A stretch of 39,970 nucleotides of DNA from Acidimicrobiales bacterium (GCA_016794585.1 JAEUJM010000025.1:1-39970), one strand, 5' to 3'. Counted from the first letter of the stretch, positions 8,184 to 16,054 are shown. Notes: generated from the sequence alone by a model not told the origin. Numbers and translations: made by a program.

Positions 8184-8197
8184 CCTGAGTACTCAGG
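8184..8197. promoter_or_regulatory. perfect 14-bp palindrome upstream of the 7183-8121 gene
   Basis: CCTGAGTACTCAGG is self-complementary over all 14 positions. It lies 62 bp upstream of the ATG at 8121, in the right place for an operator or promoter-overlapping site on the minus strand. No dedicated regulator gene is adjacent in the island. Confidence 0.4.
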
Positions 8198-8402
8198 CCG
8201 TGACCAGGCCGCGGGAGCTTCCGCTCGGGCCGGTCGTCGTCCGTCGCGTCCGGTACCAAGAACCCCTTTATCCCGGGCATCTCCGGGGTCCACCCGTGGT
8301 GACCGGAAAGGCCGGATGTCGGTGGAGGGCCTTCACACGGCAAAGGTCACTCGGAGAGCCGCTGCCGCTGTGCGGGCGGGCGGAAGGGTTCGCGGCGGTA
8401 GC

Positions 8403-8669
8403 TCAGTCCCTGGTTGGTTCCATCCGTGCGTAGCAGTCCGAGCACAGGTACCGGGCTACCAGGCTGAACGAGTCGGCTTCAGAGGGCACGTCGTGGCCGA
8501 GGCACCGCAGGCCGGTGCGACCGGCAGCATCGAGGTCCGGAAGGGTGAGGTCCCACCGGCCGCAGTACATGCCACGGGCGGTCGTTCCGCGGCACAGATC
8601 ACATGGGGTCTCTCCGAACACAGGTGGGTCGGGTTCGCCCGCGCCCGAGTCGAGGAGGGGGACGGTCAT
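8403..8669 (-). CDS. small cysteine-rich (zinc-binding) protein
   Basis: The start at 8669 (MTVPLLDSGAGEP) has a good ribosome binding site (taggag, six bases upstream), giving 88 residues. CDLCRG near residue 23 and CSDCYARM near the C-terminus form two CxxC pairs, with further cysteines between (YCGRW, LRCLGH). It is therefore probably a structural zinc-binding protein. An upstream ATG at 8741 is less likely. No named family is recognised. It is the last gene before the island's right end. Confidence 0.6.
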   Translation of the reverse strand: MTVPLLDSGAGEPDPPVFGETPCDLCRGTTARGMYCGRWDLTLPDLDAAGRTGLRCLGHDVPSEADSFSLVARYLCSDCYARMEPTRD

Positions 8670-8741
8670 GGCTTCTCCTAGGGTTCGAGTTCGTAGGGAG
8701 GTCGCTGGCGATCCGACCTGTCGAAGCCATGCCATGAACAC

Positions 8742-8760
8742 CCGATCCCGAGGGGATCGG
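8742..8760. other. GC-rich hairpin with 3-nt loop
   Basis: CCGATCCC (8742-8749) pairs with GGGATCGG (8753-8760) around a 3-base loop. No T-tract follows on either strand. It sits in the gene-free stretch 8670-8892 between the last island gene and the attachment region. I see nothing else in that stretch. Confidence 0.35.
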
Positions 8761-8892
8761 CATGTCGCCAGTACCGGCCAAGTCTGGGCTGGAGCCGCTC
8801 AGGAGGTCAAGGCGAGTCATGCACTCATCACGCTTCCGATCCTGCAACAACCGTTCCAACGCTCGTCGGGCGCAGGGGCGCGAAGGTGACTC

Positions 8893-8916
8893 TGACAGGC
8901 AAGTTGACAGGCAAGT
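8893..8916. repeat. perfect tandem 12-bp repeat near the attachment site
   Basis: TGACAGGCAAGT occurs twice head-to-tail with no spacer (8893-8904 and 8905-8916). It lies about 100 bp inside the putative island end. This is the size, spacing and position of arm-type binding sites for a tyrosine integrase or excisionase. The interpretation is an inference. Confidence 0.6.
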
Positions 8917-8939
8917 GGGTCGACTTCGGCCGATTGGGG

Positions 8940-9007
8940 TGGACGCCGGTGGACGGCCGCAACGCTGTGACCAGCGGAAACGTACTTCAGTGGACTCCGG
9001 TGGACGG
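8940..9007. repeat. two 17-bp direct repeats flanking the att core (candidate arm sites)
   Basis: TGGACGCCGGTGGACGG at 8940-8956 recurs as TGGACTCCGGTGGACGG at 8991-9007, with one mismatch in 17. The second copy ends six bases before the tRNA-like core. Each copy itself contains TGGAC twice, 11 bp apart. This is about one helical turn, as expected for protein-binding arm sites. Confidence 0.6.
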
Positions 9008-9013
9008 ACCGAT

Positions 9014-9062
9014 CCTGCATGACGCGCAGGGGGTCACAGGTTCAAGTCCTGTACGGCCCACC
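9014..9062 (+). other. orphan 3' half of tRNA-Val(GAC): integration scar (attR)
   Basis: The stretch folds exactly like a tRNA from the anticodon arm onward. The anticodon stem is CCTGC (9014-9018)/GCAGG (9026-9030) with 7-base loop ATGACGC, giving anticodon GAC (9021-9023). Then come a 5-base variable loop (9031-9035), T-stem ACAGG/CCTGT around TTCAAGT (9036-9052), acceptor strand ACGGCCC (9053-9059) and the A discriminator plus CC. The D-arm and the 5' acceptor strand (which would read GGGCCGT) are absent upstream. It is therefore not a functional tRNA gene but a duplicated 3' end left by integration. Confidence 0.82.
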
Positions 9063-9065
9063 CGA

Positions 9066-9113
9066 GAAACCCCAGGTCAGCAGCGGTCGTACCGCCGCCG
9101 GCGCTGGGGTTTC
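9066..9113 (+). terminator. long hairpin downstream of the tRNA 3' end
   Basis: GAAACCCCAG (9066-9075) pairs perfectly with CTGGGGTTTC (9104-9113). An inner GCGGT/ACCGC helix lies in the loop. It starts three bases after the tRNA sequence, as expected for the original terminator of that tRNA gene. The T-run is short (TTTC). Confidence 0.6.
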
Positions 9114-9173
9114 GTCGCGCTCGGGGGCGTCCGATCTCGGCGGACGACCCTGGACTCGGAAGCCGGTGCTCGA

Positions 9174-9398
9174 TCACCAGGGCAGATCGTTGCGTTCCTC
9201 GGCGGCCCGGTAGCTCGCCTCCCCCGCCTGAAGATCGACCCGGTCGGGCACCACCTCCCCATGGAGATCCTCACGCCAGAGCGTGATGCTGCCATCAGCG
9301 TTGTCGACGCCACCGACCAAGCCCAAGCGCCGCATCTTGTGGACTCTGGCCAGTGCCTGGACCCTCTGAGCCCGGTACTCGAGTGTTGTCACCCGCAT
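9174..9398 (-). CDS. small hypothetical protein, second gene of a coupled pair
   Basis: The 74-residue product (start MRVTTLEYRAQR) is charged and soluble, with a strand-like centre (GGVDNADGSITLWRED) and no recognised family. The ATG at 9398 lies inside the end of the preceding 36-codon gene: the two overlap by 10 bp in different frames, which implies translational coupling. Composition and codon use (G/C third positions) look genuine. A longer start at 9449 would run through the smaller gene and is less likely. Confidence 0.55.
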   Translation of the reverse strand: MRVTTLEYRAQRVQALARVHKMRRLGLVGGVDNADGSITLWREDLHGEVVPDRVDLQAGEASYRAAEERNDLPW

Positions 9399-9499
9399 TC
9401 CTTGGGATCCGACGAGGTTTCCTCTGTCTCGGGCACGACGTCGATCCACCCTTGGCCGTCCCGGTACTCCACGTAGGGGTTCTCGTCATCAGACTTCAT
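9389..9499 (-). CDS. 36-residue micro-protein
   Basis: This short frame begins with ATG at 9497-9499, preceded by gaaggga eight bases upstream, and encodes MKSDDENPYVEYRDGQGW followed by an acidic tail ending KECG. The peptide is strongly acidic, with no membrane segment. Its stop at 9389-9391 overlaps the start of the 74-residue gene. The start signal plus the overlap argue that it is a real translated leader or small protein. No function is known. Confidence 0.5.
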   Translation of the reverse strand: MKSDDENPYVEYRDGQGWIDVVPETEETSSDPKECG

Positions 9500-9565
9500 G
9501 GTCGTCCCTTCGCGTGTCGACTGCACTGGAGGTACGCCGGTGATGTGACTCGGCGTAGGTTCAGG

Positions 9566-10846
9566 TCAGTTGGCCAGGAAGCGGGCGACGGCCACGCGGC
9601 TGTCGCTGTCGGCGCTTCCCGCTGCGAAGATCGCACCGTCGGGCGCCAGTGCGACGTCGGTGGCGATGTCCCAGGCGCTGGTGAAGTTGGCCGATGCGAT
9701 GCCGCCGACCCCGAACGTCGGGTCCAGTGTGCCGTTGACGTCGTAGTGGGCCACGAGCATCCTTCCTCCCGAGCCACTCATGCGCCCGGCGACGACGAGA
9801 GGGCCGCCCGGCTGCATCTCGACGGCCTGGGCGAACTCTGCGTTGCCTTGCAGATCCGTGATGCGGACTCCGCCGTCGCCGAAGGTGGTATCGACGGTCC
9901 CGTCGATGTTGAACCGTGCCAGACCGATCCGGCGGTTGGCCTCGCCCGCCACCACCACCTTTCGTCCCTGGAGCTCCAGGTCGACGACGTCCTCGTAGCC
10001 CGGAGTCATGTCCAAGACGGCCTTGCCGTCATCACTGAAGGCGCGGTCGAGTCCGAGGTTGAAATAGAACCGACTCATGCGGGCGATGGCGATGACGTCG
10101 GTTCCGGCGCTCGTTCGCGACGGCCCGGCGATGTACACCCCGTCCTCCGCATTCACCCCGATGGCGTACCCGGAGTCCTGTCCCGGCCCGAAGTTGGCGG
10201 TGCGCATACCAGAGTCGCTGAAGTAGTCGTTGACCGACCCGTCGTCGCGATAGCTGAACACCGCCATTTGGCCGCCGTGGCCGTCGACACCGCCGCCCAG
10301 GTAGTACCGGTTGAGGTTGTCCTCGACGAGCGCGTAGGCGTACTCGAAGCCGGGCCGGAAGTCGGTGACCACTCTGCCGTCGCCGCTGAACGACGGATCG
10401 AGGGTGCCGTCGGGGAGGAAGCGAGCCATGCCGACCTGCTGGAAGTCCGAAGCGGTGAGGGACACGGCGATGGAGCCCGTGCTGTCGACCACGACGTCCG
10501 TCGCCAGGTCATCCCCGGGAGAAAGGTTGATGAAGGCCCGACCGTCGCCGCTGAACGTCGGATCGAGTTCGCCGACGGTGGTGTAGCGAAGCACGAATGC
10601 ACGCCCTCCTTGCCCGCCGGCACGCCCCACGACGACCACCTTTCCGTCTGGCTGGACTGCGGCCCCGAGGGCGAGGTCGTGGTCGCCTGGCTTCAGATCG
10701 GTCTCGACCCGGCCGTCGTCACTGAACGTCGGGTCCAGCGTCCCTGCGGTCCCGAGGGCTCCGGTCGCCGAGGGGACGGCGAGTGAGCCACACACGATCA
10801 ACAGAGCCATTGCGGGCCCGGTGACCCTCGATATTCGGCCCATCAT
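9566..10846 (-). CDS. secreted delta-60 repeat (DUF5122) beta-propeller protein
   Basis: The 426-residue protein starts with a Sec signal peptide (hydrophobic AMALLIVCGSLAV, cleavage likely near the SATGA region). At least six repeats of about 55-60 residues follow, each opening with an LDPTFSGDGR-like block (LDPTFSDDGR, LDPTFSGDGR, LDPSFSGDGR, LDRAFSDDGK, VDTTFGDGGV, LDPTFGVGGI). This is the delta-60/DUF5122 repeat, which folds as a propeller in exported proteins. The start is backed by gggag upstream of ATGATG. The function is unknown and is presumably surface binding. It is the first sizeable gene on the chromosomal side of the island. Confidence 0.88.
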   Translation of the reverse strand: MMGRISRVTGPAMALLIVCGSLAVPSATGALGTAGTLDPTFSDDGRVETDLKPGDHDLALGAAVQPDGKVVVVGRAGGQGGRAFVLRYTTVGELDPTFSGDGRAFINLSPGDDLATDVVVDSTGSIAVSLTASDFQQVGMARFLPDGTLDPSFSGDGRVVTDFRPGFEYAYALVEDNLNRYYLGGGVDGHGGQMAVFSYRDDGSVNDYFSDSGMRTANFGPGQDSGYAIGVNAEDGVYIAGPSRTSAGTDVIAIARMSRFYFNLGLDRAFSDDGKAVLDMTPGYEDVVDLELQGRKVVVAGEANRRIGLARFNIDGTVDTTFGDGGVRITDLQGNAEFAQAVEMQPGGPLVVAGRMSGSGGRMLVAHYDVNGTLDPTFGVGGIASANFTSAWDIATDVALAPDGAIFAAGSADSDSRVAVARFLAN

Positions 10847-11275
10847 GAACAGCTCCCTGGATCAACAGTGCCAAGCTGCACCAGACTAGTGGCCAGTCAC
10901 CGAGACAACGGGACTGCCGCGGGCCGACAGCATTGACACGGCCCAGTGGCGGAGCTCGTTCGGGTCACCAGTGGCCCGGGCCTGCGGTCTCAGCGATTTT
11001 GCACACCGGGGCGGGTACCACGCGGGTGACGCTCAGGTCCTCGTCGACGTCCACCTGTCCAAGTAGGAGCAAGTCGCGGCTGTCCCGGTGAGTGGTGGCG
11101 GGGGTCGGCCTATCCCGTTGGGGCCGATCGACTGCTTCGGCGGGAGTGACCCCCACGGGCAGTCGGTACCCATGGTTGTGGTGGGGGCCTCGGCGAACGC
11201 CTGGCCGATGAGCTCGGATGCCCTCTCGGTGGAGCCCCCGCGGGACGCATCGAGCTGGGAGTACGGTCGACGTCG
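10847..11275. other. 429-bp intergenic region, no gene seen
   Basis: It separates the divergent delta-60 gene (minus) from the DUF4190 gene (plus) and must hold their promoters. Minus-strand frames cross it but lack start signals or family similarity. A cattgaca box occurs near 10931-10938, but I see no matching -10 that would make it convincing. Confidence 0.4.
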
Positions 11276-11647
11276 ATGAGTGCGAGCGGCGGGTATACGC
11301 CTGACACACAAGTGCGGCATTGCCACCAATGCGGCGCCGCCCTGGTGGCCGGCGGCGCTTACTGCTGGAACTGTGCGAGCGTCGTGGCCGCGCCGGCGCC
11401 GCGACGTCAGGCCAACGTCAACGCGATCGTTGCGCTCGCGTTGGGCGGGAGCGCCTTCGGGTGCTTTCCGCTCGGCATCGCCGCCCTCGTCGTCGGCACC
11501 AAAGCGAGGAACGAGATCGCGGCGTCCGACGGTCGTGAGTGGGGTGCCGAGCTCGCCCTTGCGGGGATGATCCTCGCCGGCGTCGGGCTGCTGTTCTTCG
11601 TCGCCATGCTCCTCCTGCAGCTCACCCTGCTCGCCGCCGGTGAGTAG
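11276..11647 (+). CDS. zinc-ribbon plus DUF4190 membrane protein
   Basis: The 123-residue protein opens with a zinc-ribbon (CHQCGAALVAGGAYCWNCA, Cys16 to Cys33). It continues with a two-helix DUF4190 domain: NAIVALALGGSAFGCFPLGI, then the signature GTKARNEIAAS between helices, then a second helix LALAGMILAGVGLLFFVAML. The linker G-x-K-A-R-x-E-I and the two-helix layout are diagnostic. Such proteins are common in actinobacteria, with an unknown membrane-associated role. The next gene is convergent, ending 9 bp beyond this stop. Confidence 0.85.
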   Translation: MSASGGYTPDTQVRHCHQCGAALVAGGAYCWNCASVVAAPAPRRQANVNAIVALALGGSAFGCFPLGIAALVVGTKARNEIAASDGREWGAELALAGMILAGVGLLFFVAMLLLQLTLLAAGE

Positions 11648-11656
11648 CGGAAGCCG

Positions 11657-12088
11657 TCACCCGAGCCGGTCGAGGGAGAGCGCTGCCTGGACGCGGTCCC
11701 TCAGCAGCTCGTAGCGCTCGGGTTCGCGACTCGGGCGGCCAGGTGGGCGCGTGATCCGGTCGCCGGGCTGAATCGCCTCGTCCGCTCGGAACTGGTCGCG
11801 GGTGAGGTCGACCTCCAGGCCGTCGCCGAAGACGTTCCAGGTGTGCCAGCCCTGACGGCTGCCGTCGGGGAAGAGCACCTCGGCGACCATCAGATCGCCG
11901 CCGAGCAGGTCGTTCAACACCAGGGCGGTCACCCCGCACTGGCCCCTGGAGGGGTAGTCGCTGGACCAGGGGAGGTCGACCGGGTCGCAGGTGCGCTCGT
12001 CCCAGCACGCCCGCAGGGCGGCCTCGATCGTCGCGAGGGTCGCTGGCGCGGATCGGCTCGGGTCGCCATGCGAGGCAGACGGCGTCAT
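11657..12088 (-). CDS. YunG-like protein
   Basis: The 143-residue product contains WSSDYPSRGQCGVTALVLND and later HTWNVFGDGLEVDLTRDQF. Together these match the YunG family (W-S-x-x-x-P-x-x-GQC-x-V-TALV ... N-x-x-x-G-x-x-x-DLT-x-x-QF). The conserved Cys, a later His and Asp recall the papain-like/transglutaminase-like triad, but no activity is known for the family. The ATG at 12088 is followed by a poorly conserved proline/serine leader. It is transcribed toward the DUF4190 gene and away from the thioesterase gene. Confidence 0.75.
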   Translation of the reverse strand: MTPSASHGDPSRSAPATLATIEAALRACWDERTCDPVDLPWSSDYPSRGQCGVTALVLNDLLGGDLMVAEVLFPDGSRQGWHTWNVFGDGLEVDLTRDQFRADEAIQPGDRITRPPGRPSREPERYELLRDRVQAALSLDRLG

Positions 12089-12195
12089 GGGTGCACCACC
12101 GTAGGTTTGGCCGGCCCGAGGGCGGAACCTCCCGGTCGGGGCGTTCCGTCGGAACTCGTTTGCTCCCGGGGGGCGGCGGCGAGCACGGTGCGGGG

Positions 12196-13065
12196 ATGGC
12201 GAACCCGTTCCTCGACGGCACGCGGGTCGACGTCGAGGGGGAGGGGCGGTACCGGGCGACGATCGACGAGGACTGGGTGCTGCGCCCGCTGCCCCAGGGC
12301 GGGGTGGTCACCGCCATCGCGGTGCGGGCCATGCAGGCCGAGCTCGACCACCCGGAGCAGCGCCTCCGCACGCTGCACACCAGCTTCGTGGGGCAGGTGG
12401 CGGCCGGCCCGGTGGAGGTCGACGTCGAGGTGCTGCGCAGAGGGCGGTCGATGTCGCACGCTCGGGCCGAGGTCCGTAATCCGGGCGCCGCCCGCGGTCA
12501 CCTCACCACCGCCATCTTCGGGGCCGAGCGGCGAGGGTTCCACTTCACCGACCTCGAGCCGCCCGCCGACCGGCCCCCACCCGAGGCGTGTCGGTCGTTC
12601 CGTGAGCCGCCGCCCCCGGACGTCGAGCCCTTCCCGCCCATGGCCTTCTGGGACCGACTCGTCGAAGGCCGGGCCATCGCCGGCCATGCCCCGTGGGAGG
12701 AGTACGTCCCCGACCGGGCCGAGCACGTGAAGTGGGTGCGCTTCGACGACCCGCCGTACCTCGACGACGGCTCGCTCGACCCCCTCGGCCTTCCCGTGCT
12801 CGTCGACACCATGCCCGGCGCCGTGGCCGAGAAGCTCGGCCCCGGCGAGCGGGAGTGGTTCGCGCCGAGCGTCGACCTGACTCTGCACGTGCTGGAGGCG
12901 TGGCGGTCGCCCTGGCTGCTGGCCCACAATCGGGCGCGCCACGCCGGCGAGGGCTACGCCTCGGCCGACATGGCGCTCTGGGACTGCGGCGACGACGGCG
13001 CCGACGAGCCCCGCCTGGTCGCCTACGGCACCCAGATCTTCCTGTTCAGCTTCCCGCCGGCCTGA
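12196..13065 (+). CDS. thioesterase family protein (double hotdog, TesB-like)
   Basis: From the ATG at 12196 (MANPFLDGTRVDVEG) the protein is 289 residues. The first hotdog (about 10-115) shows the central helix segment LPQGGVVTAIAVRAMQAE and LHTSFVGQVAAGPVEVDVEV. The second (about 160-288) ends with the Asp-containing VDLTLHVLEA and GYASADMALWD strands. This matches the acyl-CoA thioesterase 4HBT_3/TesB-like arrangement, in which an Asp/Gln/Thr network hydrolyses acyl-CoA. The substrate is unknown. In-frame codons reach back to 12091, but MANPF is the natural start. It converges with trpB2, 16 bp apart. Confidence 0.82.
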   Translation: MANPFLDGTRVDVEGEGRYRATIDEDWVLRPLPQGGVVTAIAVRAMQAELDHPEQRLRTLHTSFVGQVAAGPVEVDVEVLRRGRSMSHARAEVRNPGAARGHLTTAIFGAERRGFHFTDLEPPADRPPPEACRSFREPPPPDVEPFPPMAFWDRLVEGRAIAGHAPWEEYVPDRAEHVKWVRFDDPPYLDDGSLDPLGLPVLVDTMPGAVAEKLGPGEREWFAPSVDLTLHVLEAWRSPWLLAHNRARHAGEGYASADMALWDCGDDGADEPRLVAYGTQIFLFSFPPA

Positions 13066-13081
13066 CCGGCCCCTCCGGCGG

Positions 13082-14455
13082 CTATCCGACGGAGGGGAGG
13101 GTGGCGAGGCCGGCGGCGAGGCGTTCCTCGGTGACGTCCTCGTCGACCATGCGCCCGCCGAGGTAATCGTCGTAGGCGGCGAGGTCGAAGTGGCCGTGGC
13201 CGCACAGCGCGGTGAGAATCACCGTCTCCTCGCCGGTCTCCTTGGCCTTCTGGGCTTCCCGGATTGCCGCAGCGATGGCGTGGGTGGGCTCGGGGGCCGG
13301 GACGATGCCCTCGGTGCGAGCGAACTGCACGCCGGCGGCGAAGCACTCGGTCTGGGGCACGGCGAAGGCCTCGATCAGGCCGAGCTCGTAGATGTGGCTG
13401 AGCAGCGGGGACATGCCGTGGTAGCGCAGCCCGCCGGCGTGGATCGGGTCGGGCACGAAGTCGTGGCCGAGCGTGTGCATCTTCATGAGCGGGGTGAGGC
13501 CGGCGCTGTCGCCGAAGTCGTACTCGTAGACGCCGCGGGTGAGCGACGGGCACGAGGCGGGCTCGACCGCACGGATGGTCGGGTCCATGTTCCCGGCCAT
13601 CTTCTCGCGCAGGAAGGGGAAGGCGAGGCCGCCGAAGTTGGAGCCGCCGCCGGTGCACCCGACGATCACGTCCGGGCCCGACTCGCCGGCCTTCGCCAGC
13701 TGGCGCAGGGCCTCTTCGCCGATCACCGTCTGGTGCAACAGCACGTGGTTGAGCACGCTGCCGAGCGAGTAGCGGATGGCCTCGTCCTGGGCCGCGACCT
13801 CGACCGCCTCGGAGATGGCGATGCCGAGCGAGCCGGGGTGGTGCGGGTCCTCGTCCAGGTACTTCCGGCCGGCGTCGGTGAGCGGGGAGGGCGAGCGGTG
13901 CACGGCGGCGCCGAAGGCCTCGATCATCAGGCGCCGGTAGGGCTTCTGGTCGTAGCTGGCGCCGACCTGCCAGACCTCGCACTCCATGTCGAACAGGGCG
14001 CAGGCGAAGGCCAGCGCCGTGCCCCACTGGCCGGCGCCGGTCTCGGTGGTCAGCTTCCGGATGCCGGCCTTGGCGTTGTAGTACGCCTGCGGCACCGCGG
14101 TGTTGGGCTTGTGGCTGCCCGCGGGGCTGACGCCCTCGTACTTGTAGTAGATGCGCGCCGGTGTCCCGAGGGCCTGCTCGAGGCGGTGGGCGCGGAAGAG
14201 CGGGCTCGGCCGCCACAGGCGGTAGACGTCCTGCACCGCCCCCGGGATCTCGATGAAGCGGTCGGTGGAGACCTCCTGGAGGATGAGGTCCATCGGGAAC
14301 AGCGGGGCGAAGTCGTCCGGCCCGGCGGGCTCGAGCGTGCCCGGGTGCAGCGCCGGCGGCGGCGGGCTGGGCAGGTCGGGGACGATGTTGTACCAGGCGG
14401 TCGGCATCTCCGACTCGTCCAGGACGAACTTGTGCTGGCGAACGGTCTCGTCCAC
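13082..14455 (-). CDS. trpB: tryptophan synthase beta chain, TrpB2 type
   Basis: This 457-residue protein is a TrpB2-class PLP enzyme. The N-terminal extension (WYNIVPDLP...[17 protein letters not shown]) and length are typical of TrpB2 rather than the roughly 400-residue TrpB1. Lys116 in [11 protein letters not shown] is the Schiff-base lysine. [17 protein letters not shown] is the phosphate-binding loop. The reaction is condensation of indole with L-serine to tryptophan. TrpB2 usually acts without TrpA, for indole salvage. No other trp gene is nearby. The start GTG at 14455 has gaggag upstream. Confidence 0.93.
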   Translation of the reverse strand: MDETVRQHKFVLDESEMPTAWYNIVPDLPSPPPPALHPGTLEPAGPDDFAPLFPMDLILQEVSTDRFIEIPGAVQDVYRLWRPSPLFRAHRLEQALGTPARIYYKYEGVSPAGSHKPNTAVPQAYYNAKAGIRKLTTETGAGQWGTALAFACALFDMECEVWQVGASYDQKPYRRLMIEAFGAAVHRSPSPLTDAGRKYLDEDPHHPGSLGIAISEAVEVAAQDEAIRYSLGSVLNHVLLHQTVIGEEALRQLAKAGESGPDVIVGCTGGGSNFGGLAFPFLREKMAGNMDPTIRAVEPASCPSLTRGVYEYDFGDSAGLTPLMKMHTLGHDFVPDPIHAGGLRYHGMSPLLSHIYELGLIEAFAVPQTECFAAGVQFARTEGIVPAPEPTHAIAAAIREAQKAKETGEETVILTALCGHGHFDLAAYDDYLGGRMVDEDVTEERLAAGLATLPSVG

Positions 14456-14547
14456 GGCGGTGCTCCTCGCGTTGCGACTCCGGCGCCGGTCGGCCCGGCG
14501 GCGCGCCCACGGTAGTCAACGGCGGTTGGGCCGCCGTCCCGCCTCGC

Positions 14548-15351
14548 CTAGGGCAGCGCCACCGCCCGCACGTAGGCGTGGGTGGTGACCCTGTCGACCG
14601 ATCGATCCGTGAGCGTCACCTCGACCGGGGCCTCGGGGCCGTCGCCGAGCGGCCGGCACGAGGAGCGCACGGGGCCGGCGCCGGTCTTGGCGAGGTAGCG
14701 GAGGTCCAGCTCGGTCACGATCACGGGCGCTCCCGCCCGGGCGCCGGCGAGCTCCTCGACGGCGCACTCCGCCACCAGGGCGACCATCGCTCCCTGGAGG
14801 GTGCCCGCGGGGTTCTGGAGCGACGGCGTCACGTCCACCTCGACGACGCCGGCCCCCGCATCGAGGACGCGCACGCCCGCCGCCTCCCGCAGCGGTGCGT
14901 CGAGCGTCGGGCGGTCACGGAACAGGCGGGCGGCCTCCGCGAACGAGACCGTCGGCTTCGGCGGATCGCCGTCCTTGCGCGGCACGGTGGCGAAGCTGAT
15001 GGCTCCCGTGGCCACGAGCTCGTCGGCCGGACCGCGCACCTCGACGGTGCACGTGGACGAGCGTCGGCCCCGGCGGACGATCGTGTTGGTGGCGAGAACC
15101 CGCGGCAGGGCGGGGACGGGCAGCATGCGCAGGGAGAGGTCCGTGGTCAGCGTCCACGCCTCCACGTCCTGGTCGAGGCTGATGCCGGCCAGGGCGTCGA
15201 CGAGGAACGAGAGCGCGCTCGCCCGGACGATCCCGTGGTGGAGCGTCTCGGGCGTCGGCTCCAGCGACATCGTGAAGACCCCGTCGTCGTAGTGCGCGGT
15301 GGTGCCGAGGCGGCTCGGGACGGAGTGGAGCTGGCTGGGGATGTCCGTCAT
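14548..15351 (-). CDS. tandem hotdog (PaaI-type) thioesterase
   Basis: From the ATG at 15351 (MTDIPSQLHSVPSRLG) the protein is 267 residues with two hotdog domains. The first (about 10-135) contains ETLHHGIVRASALSFLVDAL. The second (about 150-265) contains SLQNPAGTLQGAMVALVAE. The N-P-A-G-x-x-x-G-A-M and H-x-G motifs are those of PaaI-like acyl-CoA thioesterases. In one half the usual HGG/NPAG histidine is replaced, so a single active site per dimer interface is plausible. It lies 92 bp upstream of trpB2 on the same strand. The substrate is unknown. Confidence 0.8.
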   Translation of the reverse strand: MTDIPSQLHSVPSRLGTTAHYDDGVFTMSLEPTPETLHHGIVRASALSFLVDALAGISLDQDVEAWTLTTDLSLRMLPVPALPRVLATNTIVRRGRRSSTCTVEVRGPADELVATGAISFATVPRKDGDPPKPTVSFAEAARLFRDRPTLDAPLREAAGVRVLDAGAGVVEVDVTPSLQNPAGTLQGAMVALVAECAVEELAGARAGAPVIVTELDLRYLAKTGAGPVRSSCRPLGDGPEAPVEVTLTDRSVDRVTTHAYVRAVALP

Positions 15352-15453
15352 GGCGCGGCGACGGTAACACCGTGCGATGCGGGGCCCGGCGACGCGGTGC
15401 TCCCGGTGGGCCGGCGGCGAACCTCGCGCCGGCGCCACCGGGCGTGGCCGCGA

Positions 15454-15921
15454 TCAGGGGATGATGACCGTGAACGCGACCGTGTTGTCCGGGATGCCGG
15501 TCCCGGTGTTGAAGGTGTGGACCTCGATGGTGCCGGCGGGGCAGTTGGGACGACCGGAGCGCCACTGGGCCGCGGCGTCGTTGGTCTCGGAGAGCGAGTA
15601 CTCGACGCTCACGACGGGTACCACCCGGCGCGGGTGGAACCCGGGGACGAGCGAGCGGATGCACCACGAGCCGTCGACCGGGTTGGTCACCGCCACGATG
15701 CCCTTCCCTCGCATCACGGTGTAGGTGCCGGATCCGGTGCCGTCGACCCAGACCGCCACCCGGGTGGTGGGCGCCTCGGCCAGGTTCACGCCTTCCGTCG
15801 GTGCCGGCGCCGCCTCCGGGGCGGGATCGTGGGTGGCGCCCACGGCGGCCACGGCGACCCCGGCGCCGAGCAGGCCGGCCAGGCCGGCGACGAGGGCGAG
15901 CAGGGCGAGCGTCTTCTTCAC
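15454..15921 (-). CDS. small secreted protein with two conserved cysteines
   Basis: The GTG at 15921 is fixed by an excellent ribosome binding site (aggaggt, six bases upstream) and starts with VKKTLALLALVAG, a classic Sec signal peptide (cleavage around GVAVAA-VGA). The mature part of about 125 residues is beta-rich (VAVWVDGTGSGTYTVM, VEYSLSETND). It has two cysteines (SWCIRSL, RPNCPAG) that could form a disulphide in the exported protein. No family is recognised. A longer frame to 15975 would place the signal peptide internally and is rejected. Confidence 0.75.
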   Translation of the reverse strand: MKKTLALLALVAGLAGLLGAGVAVAAVGATHDPAPEAAPAPTEGVNLAEAPTTRVAVWVDGTGSGTYTVMRGKGIVAVTNPVDGSWCIRSLVPGFHPRRVVPVVSVEYSLSETNDAAAQWRSGRPNCPAGTIEVHTFNTGTGIPDNTVAFTVIIP

Positions 15922-16054
15922 GGCGGTACCTCCTGGCGAGGCGACCACCGCCCCGAGCCGGAGTCCCATCGGCACGACCCGGATCGGAGTGGAGCGGGAA
16001 GGGCCGATCGGCCCACGGCCCTGCGCCCGCGGGACTGGCGCCCGGGGGTTCCGC

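Larger units (their letters stand above)
1..9062. mobile_element. right part of a tRNA-associated genomic island
   Basis: I infer an integrated island that runs off the left edge and ends at the orphan tRNA-Val 3' half at 9014-9062. Everything left of that site is accessory in character: IS remains, a broken recombinase, PIN, HNH-like and NucS-like nuclease genes and DUF proteins. Everything right of it is metabolic or regulatory chromosome. An element that inserts at the 3' end of a plus-strand tRNA leaves the intact tRNA on its left and a duplicated 3' end on its right, which matches the orientation seen. The integrase and left end are not in the window, so the element type (phage, ICE or island) cannot be named. 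Confidence 0.62.

Noticed and set aside
8389..8430. GCGGTAGCTCAGTCCCTGG resembles the D-arm of a tRNA
   Set aside because: No acceptor, anticodon or T-arm follows in register, and the segment includes the stop of the zinc-protein gene.
10965..11329. minus-strand frames in the intergenic region upstream of the DUF4190 gene
   Set aside because: They have no recognisable motif or ribosome binding site, and partly overlap the zinc-ribbon start of the real gene.
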